DNA of 64,000 bases from Streptomyces sp. Tue 6430. Lineage in GTDB: Bacteria > Actinomycetota > Actinomycetes > Streptomycetales > Streptomycetaceae. The notes under the pieces were generated by a model. That model searched no databases. It was given only the letters and a program-made list of their open reading frames with translations, and was not told the DNA's origin. The position numbers and the translations under genes were made by a program. The stretch is taken from contig JAKGSH010000010.1 in the NCBI GenBank assembly GCA_021568835.1, positions 5,394,001-5,458,000 on the forward strand, written 5' to 3'. Position 1 is the first letter of the stretch. Each line of letters opens with the position of its first letter. Positions 53,064 through 60,912 of this stretch are shown piece by piece.

Positions 53064-54077
53064 TCATGCCGGTGCGGCGACCAGCAGACTCGTCTCGAGG
53101 GCGAGGGAGCGCACGCTCTCCAGCCGCAGGCCCGCGGCGCCCAGGACGGAGCGGTATCCGTCGAGGGTGCGCTCACGGCCGCCCGCGGCCATCAGCAGGT
53201 GCAGGTCCCACAGCAGCGGCAGCACCGGCGCCGTGCCGTCGGTGGCGACGACCCGCTCCAGCACCAGCAACCGGCCCGTGTCCGCCATGGCCTCGCGGAT
53301 GTTGGCGAGGAGCGTCACACACCGTTCGTCGTCCCAGTCCTGCAGCACCCGGGACAGCAGGTACACGTCGTTGCCCGCGGGGACCTTGTCGAAGACGTCG
53401 CCCGCGACCGTCTCGTAGCGGTCGGCGCCGACGGCGGCGCTCAGGTGCCGCTCGGCCACCGGCAGCATGTGCGGCAGGTCGAAGACGGTCCCCGTCAGGT
53501 GCGGGTGGGCCTGGAGCACGGCCGACAGCAGCAGTCCGCTGCCGCCCGCCACGTCGACCACGGTGTGCGCCCGCGCGAAGTCGAAGGCCGCCGCGGCCTC
53601 GGGGAAGAACACGTTGCCGGCGTTCATGGCGCGCAGGAACCGCGGTCCCGCGTCGGGCTCGTCGCGCAGGTAGGCGTGCAGCGAGATGCCGAAGGCGTGC
53701 TCGAAGCCGGAGGTCCCGGTGCGGATCGCGGGCACCACCGCACCCCAGGCGCGGTGGAACTCCGCCCCGTACAGCAGCACCATGTCGCGCATGGACCGTT
53801 CGCCGTCGGCGACGAGGAGCGCGCCCACGTCGGTGAGCCCGTAGCCCTTCTCCTCGTCGCCGGTGAACACGCCCAGTGCCGCGAGCAGCCGCAGCAGCCG
53901 CGCGAGCCCGTCCTCACTGGCGCCCGTGCGTTCGGCCAGCTCCGGGACGGTGCCGTGGCCGGCGGCGATGTGGTCGGGCAAGGACAGGGTGGCCGCCGCG
54001 TGCAGGGCCTGGGCCCGCCAGGTGCCGGTGATCAGATCCACCACCTGACGTGCCGCCGTCGTCTCGGTACCGGACAT
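53064..54077 (-). CDS. SAM-dependent O-methyltransferase (plant-OMT/TcmN-like family 2)
   Basis: A 337-residue methyltransferase. The N-terminal dimerisation winged helix (LPDHIAAGHGTVPELAERTG) is followed by the SAM-binding domain (HTVVDVAGGSGLLLSAVLQA, the GGSG loop; VAGDVFDKVPAGNDVYLLSR, with acidic ribose contact; LQDWDDERC, catalytic His replaced by Gln-Asp-Trp context). It probably methylates a phenolic OH on the cluster's aromatic intermediate. It starts 2 bases after the CreM-like ligase stop, in the same operon as metK. The gene is intact. Confidence 0.87.
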   Translation of the reverse strand: MSGTETTAARQVVDLITGTWRAQALHAAATLSLPDHIAAGHGTVPELAERTGASEDGLARLLRLLAALGVFTGDEEKGYGLTDVGALLVADGERSMRDMVLLYGAEFHRAWGAVVPAIRTGTSGFEHAFGISLHAYLRDEPDAGPRFLRAMNAGNVFFPEAAAAFDFARAHTVVDVAGGSGLLLSAVLQAHPHLTGTVFDLPHMLPVAERHLSAAVGADRYETVAGDVFDKVPAGNDVYLLSRVLQDWDDERCVTLLANIREAMADTGRLLVLERVVATDGTAPVLPLLWDLHLLMAAGGRERTLDGYRSVLGAAGLRLESVRSLALETSLLVAAPA

Positions 54078-54079
54078 GA

Positions 54080-55795
54080 TCAGACCTTCCGTACGGGGGT
54101 GGACACGGCGAGCGCGGGGTCGCCGGTGCGGGACAGGACGGTGCGCAGGCGTTCGCGCAGTACGCGTTTGAGGACCTTGCCCGTGACACCCACGGGGAGT
54201 TCGGAGCGGTCGGCGGCCAGCAGGAGCCCGCCGAGCGGTGCGAGGCCCTCACGGGCCAGGGCCGCGTTGCACGTCCCGAGCAGCCGGGCCGCGTCGCGCC
54301 GGGTGCCGTCGGCGAACAGGACGACCGCCAGGGGACGGGAGTGCCCCGGGGAGCCGGGATCGTCCACCGCGACGACCGCCGTGTCCAGCGCCTGCGTGGC
54401 GAGCAGGACGACCTCCTCCGCCGGGAGGCTGTACACCGGTCCGTCGACGGTGTGGATCACGTCGGGGGTGCGGTCGAGGTGGTACCAGGTGCCGTCGCCG
54501 CCGCGGCGCATGATGTCGCCGGTGAGGAAGTACCCGTCGACCGTCGATTCCTCGGTCAGGTCCGGCTCGTCCAGGTAGCCGGCGGTGATGCTGGGGGTCC
54601 GCACACCGAGCCGGCCGGCCTGCCCGTCGGGCAGTTCACGGCCCTGCTCGTCGAGCACCGCCGCCTTGCGCACCACCTTGGCGGGCAGTCCGATGTGGCG
54701 TGCGTACCGGGTCGTCTCGGGCGTGTAGGCCTGCTTGAACAGCACCATGCCCATCTCCGACGACCCGAGTCCGTCGAGGTAGCGCGAGCCGTTCAGGACC
54801 TTGCCGTTCTCGGTGCGCCGGCCCAGGGCGACCAGCGGGCGGATGTGCCGCTCGTGGGAGGCGTCGCCCATGCCGTGCCAGGTGTGGATGTGCCGGGCGG
54901 CCTCGGCGCCGATCTCCTCGGTGGGTATCTCGGCCAGGGTGAGCGGGAAGGCCAGCACGGTGGTGGGGTGGAACAGGTTGACCGCCCGCGCCACGGCCCC
55001 GCCGCTCGCGTCGTCGAGGATCAGCGTCGGGATGCCCAGCAGGATCGCCAGGCTGAGGTAGCTGATGCCCGCCGAGTGGCTGTGCGGCAGTGCCGTCAGC
55101 AGCCGGTCGGAGCGCAGCGAGGGAAGGACCACAGCCGTTCCCGCTTGCCCGCGAAGAACGAACCGTGGTGGAACACCGGGGCCTTGGGCCGGCCGGTGGT
55201 GCCCGACGAGTGCGAGATCATGATCAGGTCTTCGTCGGCGTGCCGGTGGGGGAAACCGGGCATCGGCCGGGGCGGCAGGGGAGCGGTGACGGCGAGCGAG
55301 GCGATGTCCGCGACCACGGGCGTGGCCTTCCCGGGGGCGTCCGACTCCCAGGCGTCCGCGAGGCCCTTGAGCAGGTCGCCGTCGCCCACCAGCACCGTGG
55401 TCCGGGTGCGCAGGAAGTACTCGGCGGCCGTCGCCGGGGCCATCCTGGGGTTGCAGTGCACGGCGGCGGCGCCGAGCGACGTGATGGCGATGTGGTGGAT
55501 CAGGCCGAGCAGCCCGTCGCGGGTGTGCAGGCCCACGTGCGTCCCGGGCCCCACCCCGCGGCCGCGGTACCAGTGGGCGTAGCGGATCGCGTCGACGCGC
55601 ACGTCGTCCAGGGACATCGCCCGGGGCTCGTCCGTCGCCCAGGTGGGGAGGACACGTCGGGGTGGAACAGCAGCGGACGGTCCCGGTCACGGGCGACGCG
55701 CCACGCGTGCCAGAAGAAGTTCCCCGCCCCAGATCCCGGTCGGCGTGGAGGCGCAGGCGTTGCGCGACGGACCTGTGGGTGCCGAACAGGAACAT
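54080..55795 (-). CDS. Class I adenylate-forming enzyme, candidate diazotase/acyl-CoA ligase (CreM-like; three apparent frameshifts)
   Basis: About 572 residues with ANL motifs: ISHSSGTTGRPKAPVFHHGS (A3), LDGLGSSEMGMVLF (A5), VDGYFLTGDIMRR (A7) and LPVGVTGKVLKRVL with the A10 Lys. The A8 region (HLDRTPDVIHTVDGPVYSLP) is atypical. CreM in cremeomycin synthesis is an ANL enzyme that activates nitrite to diazotise an aryl amine. The neighbours (CreD/CreE-like) make that role attractive here, but a carboxylate ligase is possible. Breaks at GGG 55121-55123, GGGG 55645-55648 and CCCC 55727-55730. ATG 55795 has GAGG 7 bases upstream. It is first in the minus-strand operon. Confidence 0.75.
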   Translation of the reverse strand: MFLFGTHRSVAQRLRLHADRDLGRGTSSGTRGASPVTGTVRCCSTPTCPPHLGDGRAPGDVPGRRARRRDPLRPLVPRPRGGARDARGPAHPRRAARPDPPHRHHVARRRRRALQPQDGPGDGRRVLPAHPDHGAGGRRRPAQGPRGRLGVGRPREGHARGRGHRLARRHRSPAAPADARFPPPARRRRPDHDLALVGHHRPAQGPGVPPRFVLRGQAGTAVVLPSLRSDRLLTALPHSHSAGISYLSLAILLGIPTLILDDASGGAVARAVNLFHPTTVLAFPLTLAEIPTEEIGAEAARHIHTWHGMGDASHERHIRPLVALGRRTENGKVLNGSRYLDGLGSSEMGMVLFKQAYTPETTRYARHIGLPAKVVRKAAVLDEQGRELPDGQAGRLGVRTPSITAGYLDEPDLTEESTVDGYFLTGDIMRRGGDGTWYHLDRTPDVIHTVDGPVYSLPAEEVVLLATQALDTAVVAVDDPGSPGHSRPLAVVLFADGTRRDAARLLGTCNAALAREGLAPLGGLLLAADRSELPVGVTGKVLKRVLRERLRTVLSRTGDPALAVSTPVRKV

Positions 55796-55876
55796 AGGAA
55801 TACCTCACTCCGCATTGATGCGCCGAATACTTCTGCTTCGGTCACCGGTGAGACATCGCGGCCCGTGACACCCCAG

Positions 55877-55997
55877 CGGTTCGGTAAAGGTTCGTGGCGG
55901 AGTCTCCAACCGGCTGCTAAAGGTCCGGTGGAAAGCCGTCCCGGCCGTCGATCTTGCTTCGTTCTTCAGCGCGGGTTGCGACGATCGCACCGGTTCG
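55877..55997. promoter_or_regulatory. SARP-box-like direct repeats in the divergent promoter
   Basis: CGGTTCG (55877-55883) and AGGTTCG (55888-55894) are heptamer direct repeats exactly 11 bases apart, the spacing used by SARP activators. A further CGGTTCG lies at 55991-55997. They sit between the divergent CreM-like and hydroxylase genes, so the SARP encoded at 57890 (or 46392) may switch on both operons. Confidence 0.55.
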
Positions 55998-56025
55998 ATC
56001 GACAGAAGGCTGGAGGCCGCACCGG

Positions 56026-57780
56026 ATGGACGATCCGCTGACAACTCCGGTCGCCGTGGTCGGCGGCGGCCCGGTCGGATTGATGCTCGCGCTGTTGCTG
56101 GACCGGCAGGGGGTACCCTGCGTCGTCCTCAACTCCTCGGCGGACGTGCCCGATCAGCCGCGTGGCAGCACCCACAACGCGCGGACCATGGAGCACTACC
56201 GCACGCTGGGACTGGCCGAGCGGATCCGCGGACTGGGCCTGCCCGCCGGTCACTCGGCCGGCATCTCCTTCTTCACCCGCTACAACGCCCACGAACTGGC
56301 CCTGCTGCCCTGGCCGGGCAGCGGCGAGGTGCTGCGCCGGCGGGCCGCGGCCGACCGCACGGACCCGTCCCCCGAACCGATGCACCGGGCGAACCAGATG
56401 TACGTCGAGCGGCTGCTGCTCGACCACGCCCGCACCCGGCCGCGCATCACCCTGTGCTACGGCTGGACGGTCACCGCCCTGCGCGAGGACGCGGAGCACG
56501 TCGACGTGGTGGGCGAACGCGACGGTGTCCGGCGCGTGTTCCGGGCGGCGTTCGTCGCGGGCTGCGACGGCGGGCACAGTCTGGTCCGACGCCACCTCGG
56601 CATCCGCTACGAGGGAGAGGGCACCCTCGACCAGGACGTACTCGGGCGCCGCTCCGTCGCCGCCCACCTGCGGGTGCCCACCCTGTACCGGGACTTCCTG
56701 CGCGACCGCGGCGCGTGGAGCAACTGGGTCGTCAACGCGGACCTCGCGCTGAACCTGATCGCGCTCAACGGCGTGGACGAGTTCTTCCTGCTCACCAGCT
56801 CCGTCGACCCGGACACGGCGACCGACGCGGAGCTGGTGAGGCTGGTGCGGCGGGCGGCGGGCGAACCCCTGCCGGTCGAGGTGCTCAGCCACCGGCCCTG
56901 GACCGCGGGCGCGGCGCTCGTCGCCGAGTCGTTCGGCACGGGCCGCATCCGGCTCGCCGGTGACGCCGCGCACCTGTTCACGCCCAACGGCGGCTTCGGC
57001 ATGAACACCGGTGTCGACGACGCCGCCAACCTCGCCTGGAAACTCGCGGCGGCCGTGCGGGGCTGGGCCGGCCCGGATCTCCTGGACACCTACGGCGTCG
57101 AGCGCCGGCCGATCGCCCTGCGCAACACCTCCGCGGCCCGGACCCTCGGCCAGGGACTCGGCGCCGTCGACCGGCCCGCCCGGCTGGAGGAGGACTCGGC
57201 CGCCGGCGAGGCCGCCCGCGCCAGGACCGGAGCGGAGCTCGCCGAGTACGGGATGCGCACCCTGGACACCCTCGGGGTGCAGCTGGGCGCCCGCTACGAC
57301 GGCTCCCCCATCGTCGCCGGGGACGGGTCCGGGCCGGTGCCCGACTCCTTCGCCGCGTACACGCCCTCAGCCGCGCCGGGCGGCCGCGCACCCCACCTGT
57401 GGCTCGACGACCGCCGCGCGGAGGGCAGCTCGCTGTTCGACCGGTTCGGACCCGGGTTCACGTTGCTGCGGCTCGGCCCGCGTCCGCCGCGGACCGGAGG
57501 GATCGAGGCCGCGGCCCGTGCCCGGGGCGTACCGCTGCGGATCCTGACGCTCGACGATCCGCTCGCGCGTGAGCTGTACGAGCGTGATCTGGTGCTGATC
57601 CGCCCCGACCAGCACGTCGCCTGGCGGGCCGACCGGGAGCCCGGTGACCCCGGGGCGCTCCTGGCGCAGGTCACCGGAGGGCCGCACGAGACGGCGGCGG
57701 GACGGTCGCCGGCCACGGCCCGCGGGCGGTGGTGGCCGAGCACGATCCAGGTCCCCGCGCCGGGGGCCGACAGAGCCTGA
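56026..57780 (+). CDS. FAD-dependent aromatic hydroxylase
   Basis: A 584-residue class A flavoprotein monooxygenase. FAD motifs: VAVVGGGPVGLMLALLLDRQ (about 10-29), VAGCDGGHSLVRRHLGI (DG motif) and IRLAGDAAHLFTPNGGFGMN (GD motif). A C-terminal thioredoxin-like domain follows (FGPGFTLLRLG ... LIRPDQHVAWRAD), as in phenol hydroxylase-type enzymes. It hydroxylates an aromatic ring with NAD(P)H and O2. ATG 56026 has GGAGG 9 bases upstream. It is transcribed divergently from the CreM-like operon and is probably the ring-hydroxylation step of the same product. The gene is intact. Confidence 0.9.
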   Translation: MDDPLTTPVAVVGGGPVGLMLALLLDRQGVPCVVLNSSADVPDQPRGSTHNARTMEHYRTLGLAERIRGLGLPAGHSAGISFFTRYNAHELALLPWPGSGEVLRRRAAADRTDPSPEPMHRANQMYVERLLLDHARTRPRITLCYGWTVTALREDAEHVDVVGERDGVRRVFRAAFVAGCDGGHSLVRRHLGIRYEGEGTLDQDVLGRRSVAAHLRVPTLYRDFLRDRGAWSNWVVNADLALNLIALNGVDEFFLLTSSVDPDTATDAELVRLVRRAAGEPLPVEVLSHRPWTAGAALVAESFGTGRIRLAGDAAHLFTPNGGFGMNTGVDDAANLAWKLAAAVRGWAGPDLLDTYGVERRPIALRNTSAARTLGQGLGAVDRPARLEEDSAAGEAARARTGAELAEYGMRTLDTLGVQLGARYDGSPIVAGDGSGPVPDSFAAYTPSAAPGGRAPHLWLDDRRAEGSSLFDRFGPGFTLLRLGPRPPRTGGIEAAARARGVPLRILTLDDPLARELYERDLVLIRPDQHVAWRADREPGDPGALLAQVTGGPHETAAGRSPATARGRWWPSTIQVPAPGADRA

Positions 57781-57816
57781 GTGAGGGTAAAATCCGCGCG
57801 GATCGCGACGTTTTGA

Positions 57817-57842
57817 CCGGGTATTCCACCCGGGTATTCCAC
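57817..57842. repeat. Perfect 13-bp tandem repeat before the SARP gene
   Basis: CCGGGTATTCCAC occurs twice back to back (57817-57829 and 57830-57842), ending 47 bases before the SARP start. Position and perfect conservation suggest a regulator-binding site controlling the pathway activator; a simple duplication is the alternative. Confidence 0.6.
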
Positions 57843-57889
57843 AGGGATGACCTCCTGTCGGCCTGCCCGGGCGACGATGGGGGAGCCAC

Positions 57890-58762
57890 ATGGAGTTTCG
57901 CGTTCTCGGCCCTTTGAGCGTGTGCGACGACGAAGGCCGCCACAGAACCCCGACCGCGCCGAAACAACGGCAACTCCTGTCCCTCCTCGCGCTCAACGCG
58001 AACCACGTCGTGTCCGTGGCGCAGATAGTCGAGGAGATATGGGAGTACCGGCCGCCGTCGAGCGCGGTCGCGGCGGTGCACACCTACGTCATGCAGTTGC
58101 GCCGCTCCCTGTACGGGGCCCGGCGCGGTCCGGGCCGCAGCCCCGGCCGGCTGCAGACCCGTGACCAGGGGTACATCCTGAAGCTGAACCCCGGTGAACT
58201 GGATCTGGACCGTTACGAGCAGCAGGTGCGGGCCGCGCGCGCCACGCTGGAGGCGGGCGAGTACGCCCGGGCCGTCGAGCAGCTGCGTGCCGCCGAGCTG
58301 ATGTGGAAGGGGCCGATGCTCGTCGACGTGCCCACCGGTCCGCTGCTCAGGGCCGCCATCGAGGTCGTCGAGCGCGACCGGCTCGACGCCGTTCCCCAGC
58401 GCCTGGGTGCCGAGCTGCGCCTCGGCCGGCACCACGAGATCCTCGGCGAACTCACCGCACTGGTGCACCAGTACGGTACGCACGAGGACCTCGTCGCGCA
58501 CCTCATGCTCGCCCTGTACCGGTTGGGCCGGCAGGCCGACGCGCTGATGGCGTACCACCGGCTGCGGGCCCGATTAAGGGAGGAACTCGGCACCAAGCCG
58601 TCGGCGCGGCTGCAACGCCTGCACACCCACATGCTCTCCGGGCACCCGGGGCTGGAACCTCCCTCGAACACGCGCTGCCGGCAGTCGCTCAACCTGCTGA
58701 CCGAGTGCACCGTGTCCGCCCCGCGCGGCCCGGCCCGCTACGACTGGCTGGCCAGGGTCTGA
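57890..58762 (+). CDS. SARP-family pathway activator containing a TTA codon
   Basis: A 290-residue activator. Winged helix: FRVLGPLSVCDDEGRHRTPT, KQRQLLSLLALNANHVVSVA, VAAVHTYVMQLRRSLYGARR. BTAD: QLRAAELMWKGPMLVDVPTG and HLMLALYRLGRQADALMAYH. ATG 57890 begins the conserved MEFRVLGPLS. Leu229 (in HRLRARLREELG) is encoded by TTA at 58574-58576. This rare codon in Streptomyces needs the bldA tRNA, so translation should be tied to development. It is likely the activator of the flanking operons through the heptamer repeats at 55877-55894. The gene is intact. Confidence 0.92.
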   Translation: MEFRVLGPLSVCDDEGRHRTPTAPKQRQLLSLLALNANHVVSVAQIVEEIWEYRPPSSAVAAVHTYVMQLRRSLYGARRGPGRSPGRLQTRDQGYILKLNPGELDLDRYEQQVRAARATLEAGEYARAVEQLRAAELMWKGPMLVDVPTGPLLRAAIEVVERDRLDAVPQRLGAELRLGRHHEILGELTALVHQYGTHEDLVAHLMLALYRLGRQADALMAYHRLRARLREELGTKPSARLQRLHTHMLSGHPGLEPPSNTRCRQSLNLLTECTVSAPRGPARYDWLARV

Positions 58763-60184
58763 CGTCCGCGTGACCGGCGCGGGGCCGGCCGGGGCGTGCG
58801 GGCGGCGGCGGGGCAGCCAGACCAGGGCGCCCACCAGCGCCGGCCCCATCAGCAGGGCCGCCGCCCCGAACGCCTGCCCCGCCCCGGCGGCCACTCCGGT
58901 GCCACGGCCGCACACCGCCACCGCGAGCACCGTGCCCAGCGCGGTCCCGAACTGCCCCGCGCACTGCACCAGACCCGCCGCCAGCCCCGCGCCGGTGCCC
59001 CGGAACCGGGTCAGCGCCACGACCTCGCATGACATCCAGATCAACGGAAGGCCCGCGCCGGCCAGGACCAGCCCCGGCAGCATGCCCGAGACGTACCCCG
59101 GGGCGTGCGAACCGGCGGCCAGCGTCCCCAGGCCGGCCCCCAGGAGCAGACAGCCGAGCGCGCACGGCAGGCGGGCGCCGTACCGGGCGAGCAGCGCGCT
59201 GCAGGCCCGGCCCACGACGAAGATGCCCCCGACCATCGGCAGCAGGGCGGCTCCGGCGGCCGGCGCGCCGAATCCGTAGACGTCACGCAGCCGCATGCCC
59301 CCGAGGAAGGCGACGGGCGCGGCGGCCGTCGACACGAGCAGGATGCCGGCCGCACCGCACACCAGGTTCCGGTCGCGCAGCAGGGAGGCGGGCAGCAGCG
59401 GGTGGGAGCAGGTGCGCTGCCGGTGCGCGAAGACGGCCGCCAGCACCGGCGCGCCGAGCGCGGCGTACGCCGTGTACCGGTCCGTGCCGTGAGCGGCCAG
59501 CCGCACCAGGGCGTACACGGCCGCGAGCAGGGCGCCGGTCAGCGCGGCGGCCCCGGCCAGGTCGAGGCGGACACCGCGGGTGCGGGGCGGGTCGGGCAGT
59601 GGGGTGCGGCGGGCCACCGCCAGGGCGACGGCGATCACGGGGACGTTGAGCCAGAAGGCCCAGCGCCAGTCGAGGCCGCCGACCACGAGACCGCCGCACA
59701 GCACACCGGCCACCGAGCCGACGCCGCCGGCGCCCGCCCACAGCGCCAGGGCCCGGGCGCGCTGTTCCGGTGCGGCCGCCGTCACCAGCAGCGACATCGC
59801 GGCGGGCACGAGCACGGCGGCCGCCAGCGCCTGTCCGGCGCGTGCGGTGACGAGGAGCGGGCCGCTGGGCGCGGCGCCGCACACGGCCGAGGCCACGGCG
59901 AAGGCGCCCATGCCGTGCAGGAAGAGACGCCGGGCCCCGGCCAGGTCCGCCAGGCGGCCGCCCAGCAGCTGGAGTCCGCCCACCAGCAGCACGTATATGT
60001 TGGTCACCCAGTGCACGGCGTCGAGCGACATCGACAGGTCGCGCCGGATGTCGCTGAGGGCGAGCGTCACGATGCCCATGTCGGCGTTGGCGAGCAGGGG
60101 CGCGAGGACGGCCAGGGCGAGCAGCCGGCGGTCCAGCGGGGGTGCCGCGCCGTTTCGCGTGCGGGCAGGGGCGGACAAGGCCAT
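58574..60184 (-). CDS. MFS drug-efflux transporter (DHA2, 14-TM type)
   Basis: A major-facilitator exporter beginning MALSAPARTRNGAAPPLDRR. It has 14 predicted helices (for example LLALAVLAPLLANADMGIV and MGPALVGALVWLP) and the motif-A-like loop GGRLADLAGARRLFL; motif C-like glycines lie in GAGGVGSVAGVLCGG. It probably exports the cluster's product. The transporter itself ends near residue 475 (58760). The open frame then runs a further 190 bases antisense over the SARP gene and stops at a TAA that is the complement of the SARP TTA codon. The real stop may be earlier if a base is missing near 58770-58800. Confidence 0.87.
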   Translation of the reverse strand: MALSAPARTRNGAAPPLDRRLLALAVLAPLLANADMGIVTLALSDIRRDLSMSLDAVHWVTNIYVLLVGGLQLLGGRLADLAGARRLFLHGMGAFAVASAVCGAAPSGPLLVTARAGQALAAAVLVPAAMSLLVTAAAPEQRARALALWAGAGGVGSVAGVLCGGLVVGGLDWRWAFWLNVPVIAVALAVARRTPLPDPPRTRGVRLDLAGAAALTGALLAAVYALVRLAAHGTDRYTAYAALGAPVLAAVFAHRQRTCSHPLLPASLLRDRNLVCGAAGILLVSTAAAPVAFLGGMRLRDVYGFGAPAAGAALLPMVGGIFVVGRACSALLARYGARLPCALGCLLLGAGLGTLAAGSHAPGYVSGMLPGLVLAGAGLPLIWMSCEVVALTRFRGTGAGLAAGLVQCAGQFGTALGTVLAVAVCGRGTGVAAGAGQAFGAAALLMGPALVGALVWLPRRRPHAPAGPAPVTRTSDPGQPVVAGRAARGGHGALGQQVERLPAARVRGRFQPRVPGEHVGVQALQPRRRLGAEFLP

Positions 60185-60661
60185 GACGACTCCCGGGAGT
60201 GGGTACCGGTGCCGTCGCGCGGGCCCCGGAGCGGGACGGACGGGAACGGGCGGCCCGCGGCCGGCCGTTCGGACCGGCGCGGATCAGGGAGCGGATCCCG
60301 GAGCGGGCCGGAGCGGGCCGGAGCGGGCCGGAGCGGGCCGGAGCGGGACGCGGGCGAAGGCCCACGCGAGGCGGTGGCGGCCGGCGGCGACGCGGCATCC
60401 GCGCGTGCCGGGCACGCGCGCCCGGCGATCCGAACGAGTGGCCGAACGACTGGCCCTGGAGCCGCCGGACGACACGGCGGGGCAGGACGGGGAAAAGGGA
60501 GAAGGGGGGCAGCGGACGAGGCCCGAGGCGAGGGCCCGCGACGGCGGGCGCTGCGGGGGCCCGCGGGAGGAAAACGGGCACCCCGGAGTTCCGCGTTCCG
60601 CGTTCCGCGGGAGGACGAGCGCCGCCGCGGACGGCACGGCCGGGACCGGTGGTGCCGTCCG

Positions 60662-60699
60662 GGACCCGGGTCCGGGAAGAGGACCCGGGTCCGGGAAGA
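60662..60699. repeat. Two 12-bp perfect palindromes in a 19-bp tandem unit
   Basis: GGACCCGGGTCC at 60662-60673 and 60681-60692, each followed by GGGAAGA, forms two copies of a 19-bp unit. Paired palindromes are typical of dimeric-repressor operators. They lie about 480 bases upstream of the MFS start, rather far for direct control. Confidence 0.55.
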
Positions 60700-60840
60700 G
60701 ACGGAACTGCGGCGGGGCACCGGCCGGCCGGCGGCGGGTCGCCGAAGGCGGCGACAGCCGTGGAGAAGACCGCCGGCGGCGCCGGCGGCCCGTCCGGACC
60801 GGGCCGCCGCACGCCGCCGGCGGGCCGTTCTACGTCATGC

Positions 60841-60866
60841 GCCCGGCCGCCGTGCGGCGGCCGGGC
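60841..60866 (-). terminator. Terminator hairpin after the SDR gene
   Basis: GCCCGGCCGCC (60841-60851) and GGCGGCCGGGC (60856-60866) form a perfect 11-bp stem with a 4-base loop. It lies 47 bases downstream of the minus-strand SDR stop codon. Confidence 0.75.
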
Positions 60867-60912
60867 ACGGGCGGAGGGGCCGGGACCCGCCGGCCCTCCC
60901 GCACGGTGGTGC

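Larger units (their letters stand above)
60185..60912. other. 730-base gap rich in short repeats, no supportable gene
   Basis: Between the MFS start and the SDR stop. It contains a 10-bp tandem repeat GAGCGGGCCG (four perfect copies at 60301-60340 and a fifth partial) and the duplicated palindrome GGACCCGGGTCC at 60662-60673 and 60681-60692. It ends with the SDR terminator. Open frames on both strands are Arg/Gly/Pro-rich without domains. The MFS promoter should lie near the left end. Confidence 0.5.

Noticed and set aside
47310..57780. Naming the product as cremeomycin
   Set aside because: The aminohydroxybenzoate-forming genes are not seen in the window and the gene order cannot be compared without a search. 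Only the pathway type is inferred.
58574..58762. A real overlapping C-terminus of the MFS protein antisense to the SARP gene
   Set aside because: Residues past about 475 do not look like transporter sequence, and the stop is merely the complement of the SARP TTA codon. The true end is probably masked by a missing base.
60199..60912. Arg/Gly-rich open frames between the MFS and SDR genes
   Set aside because: Repeat-driven composition and no recognisable motif on either strand.
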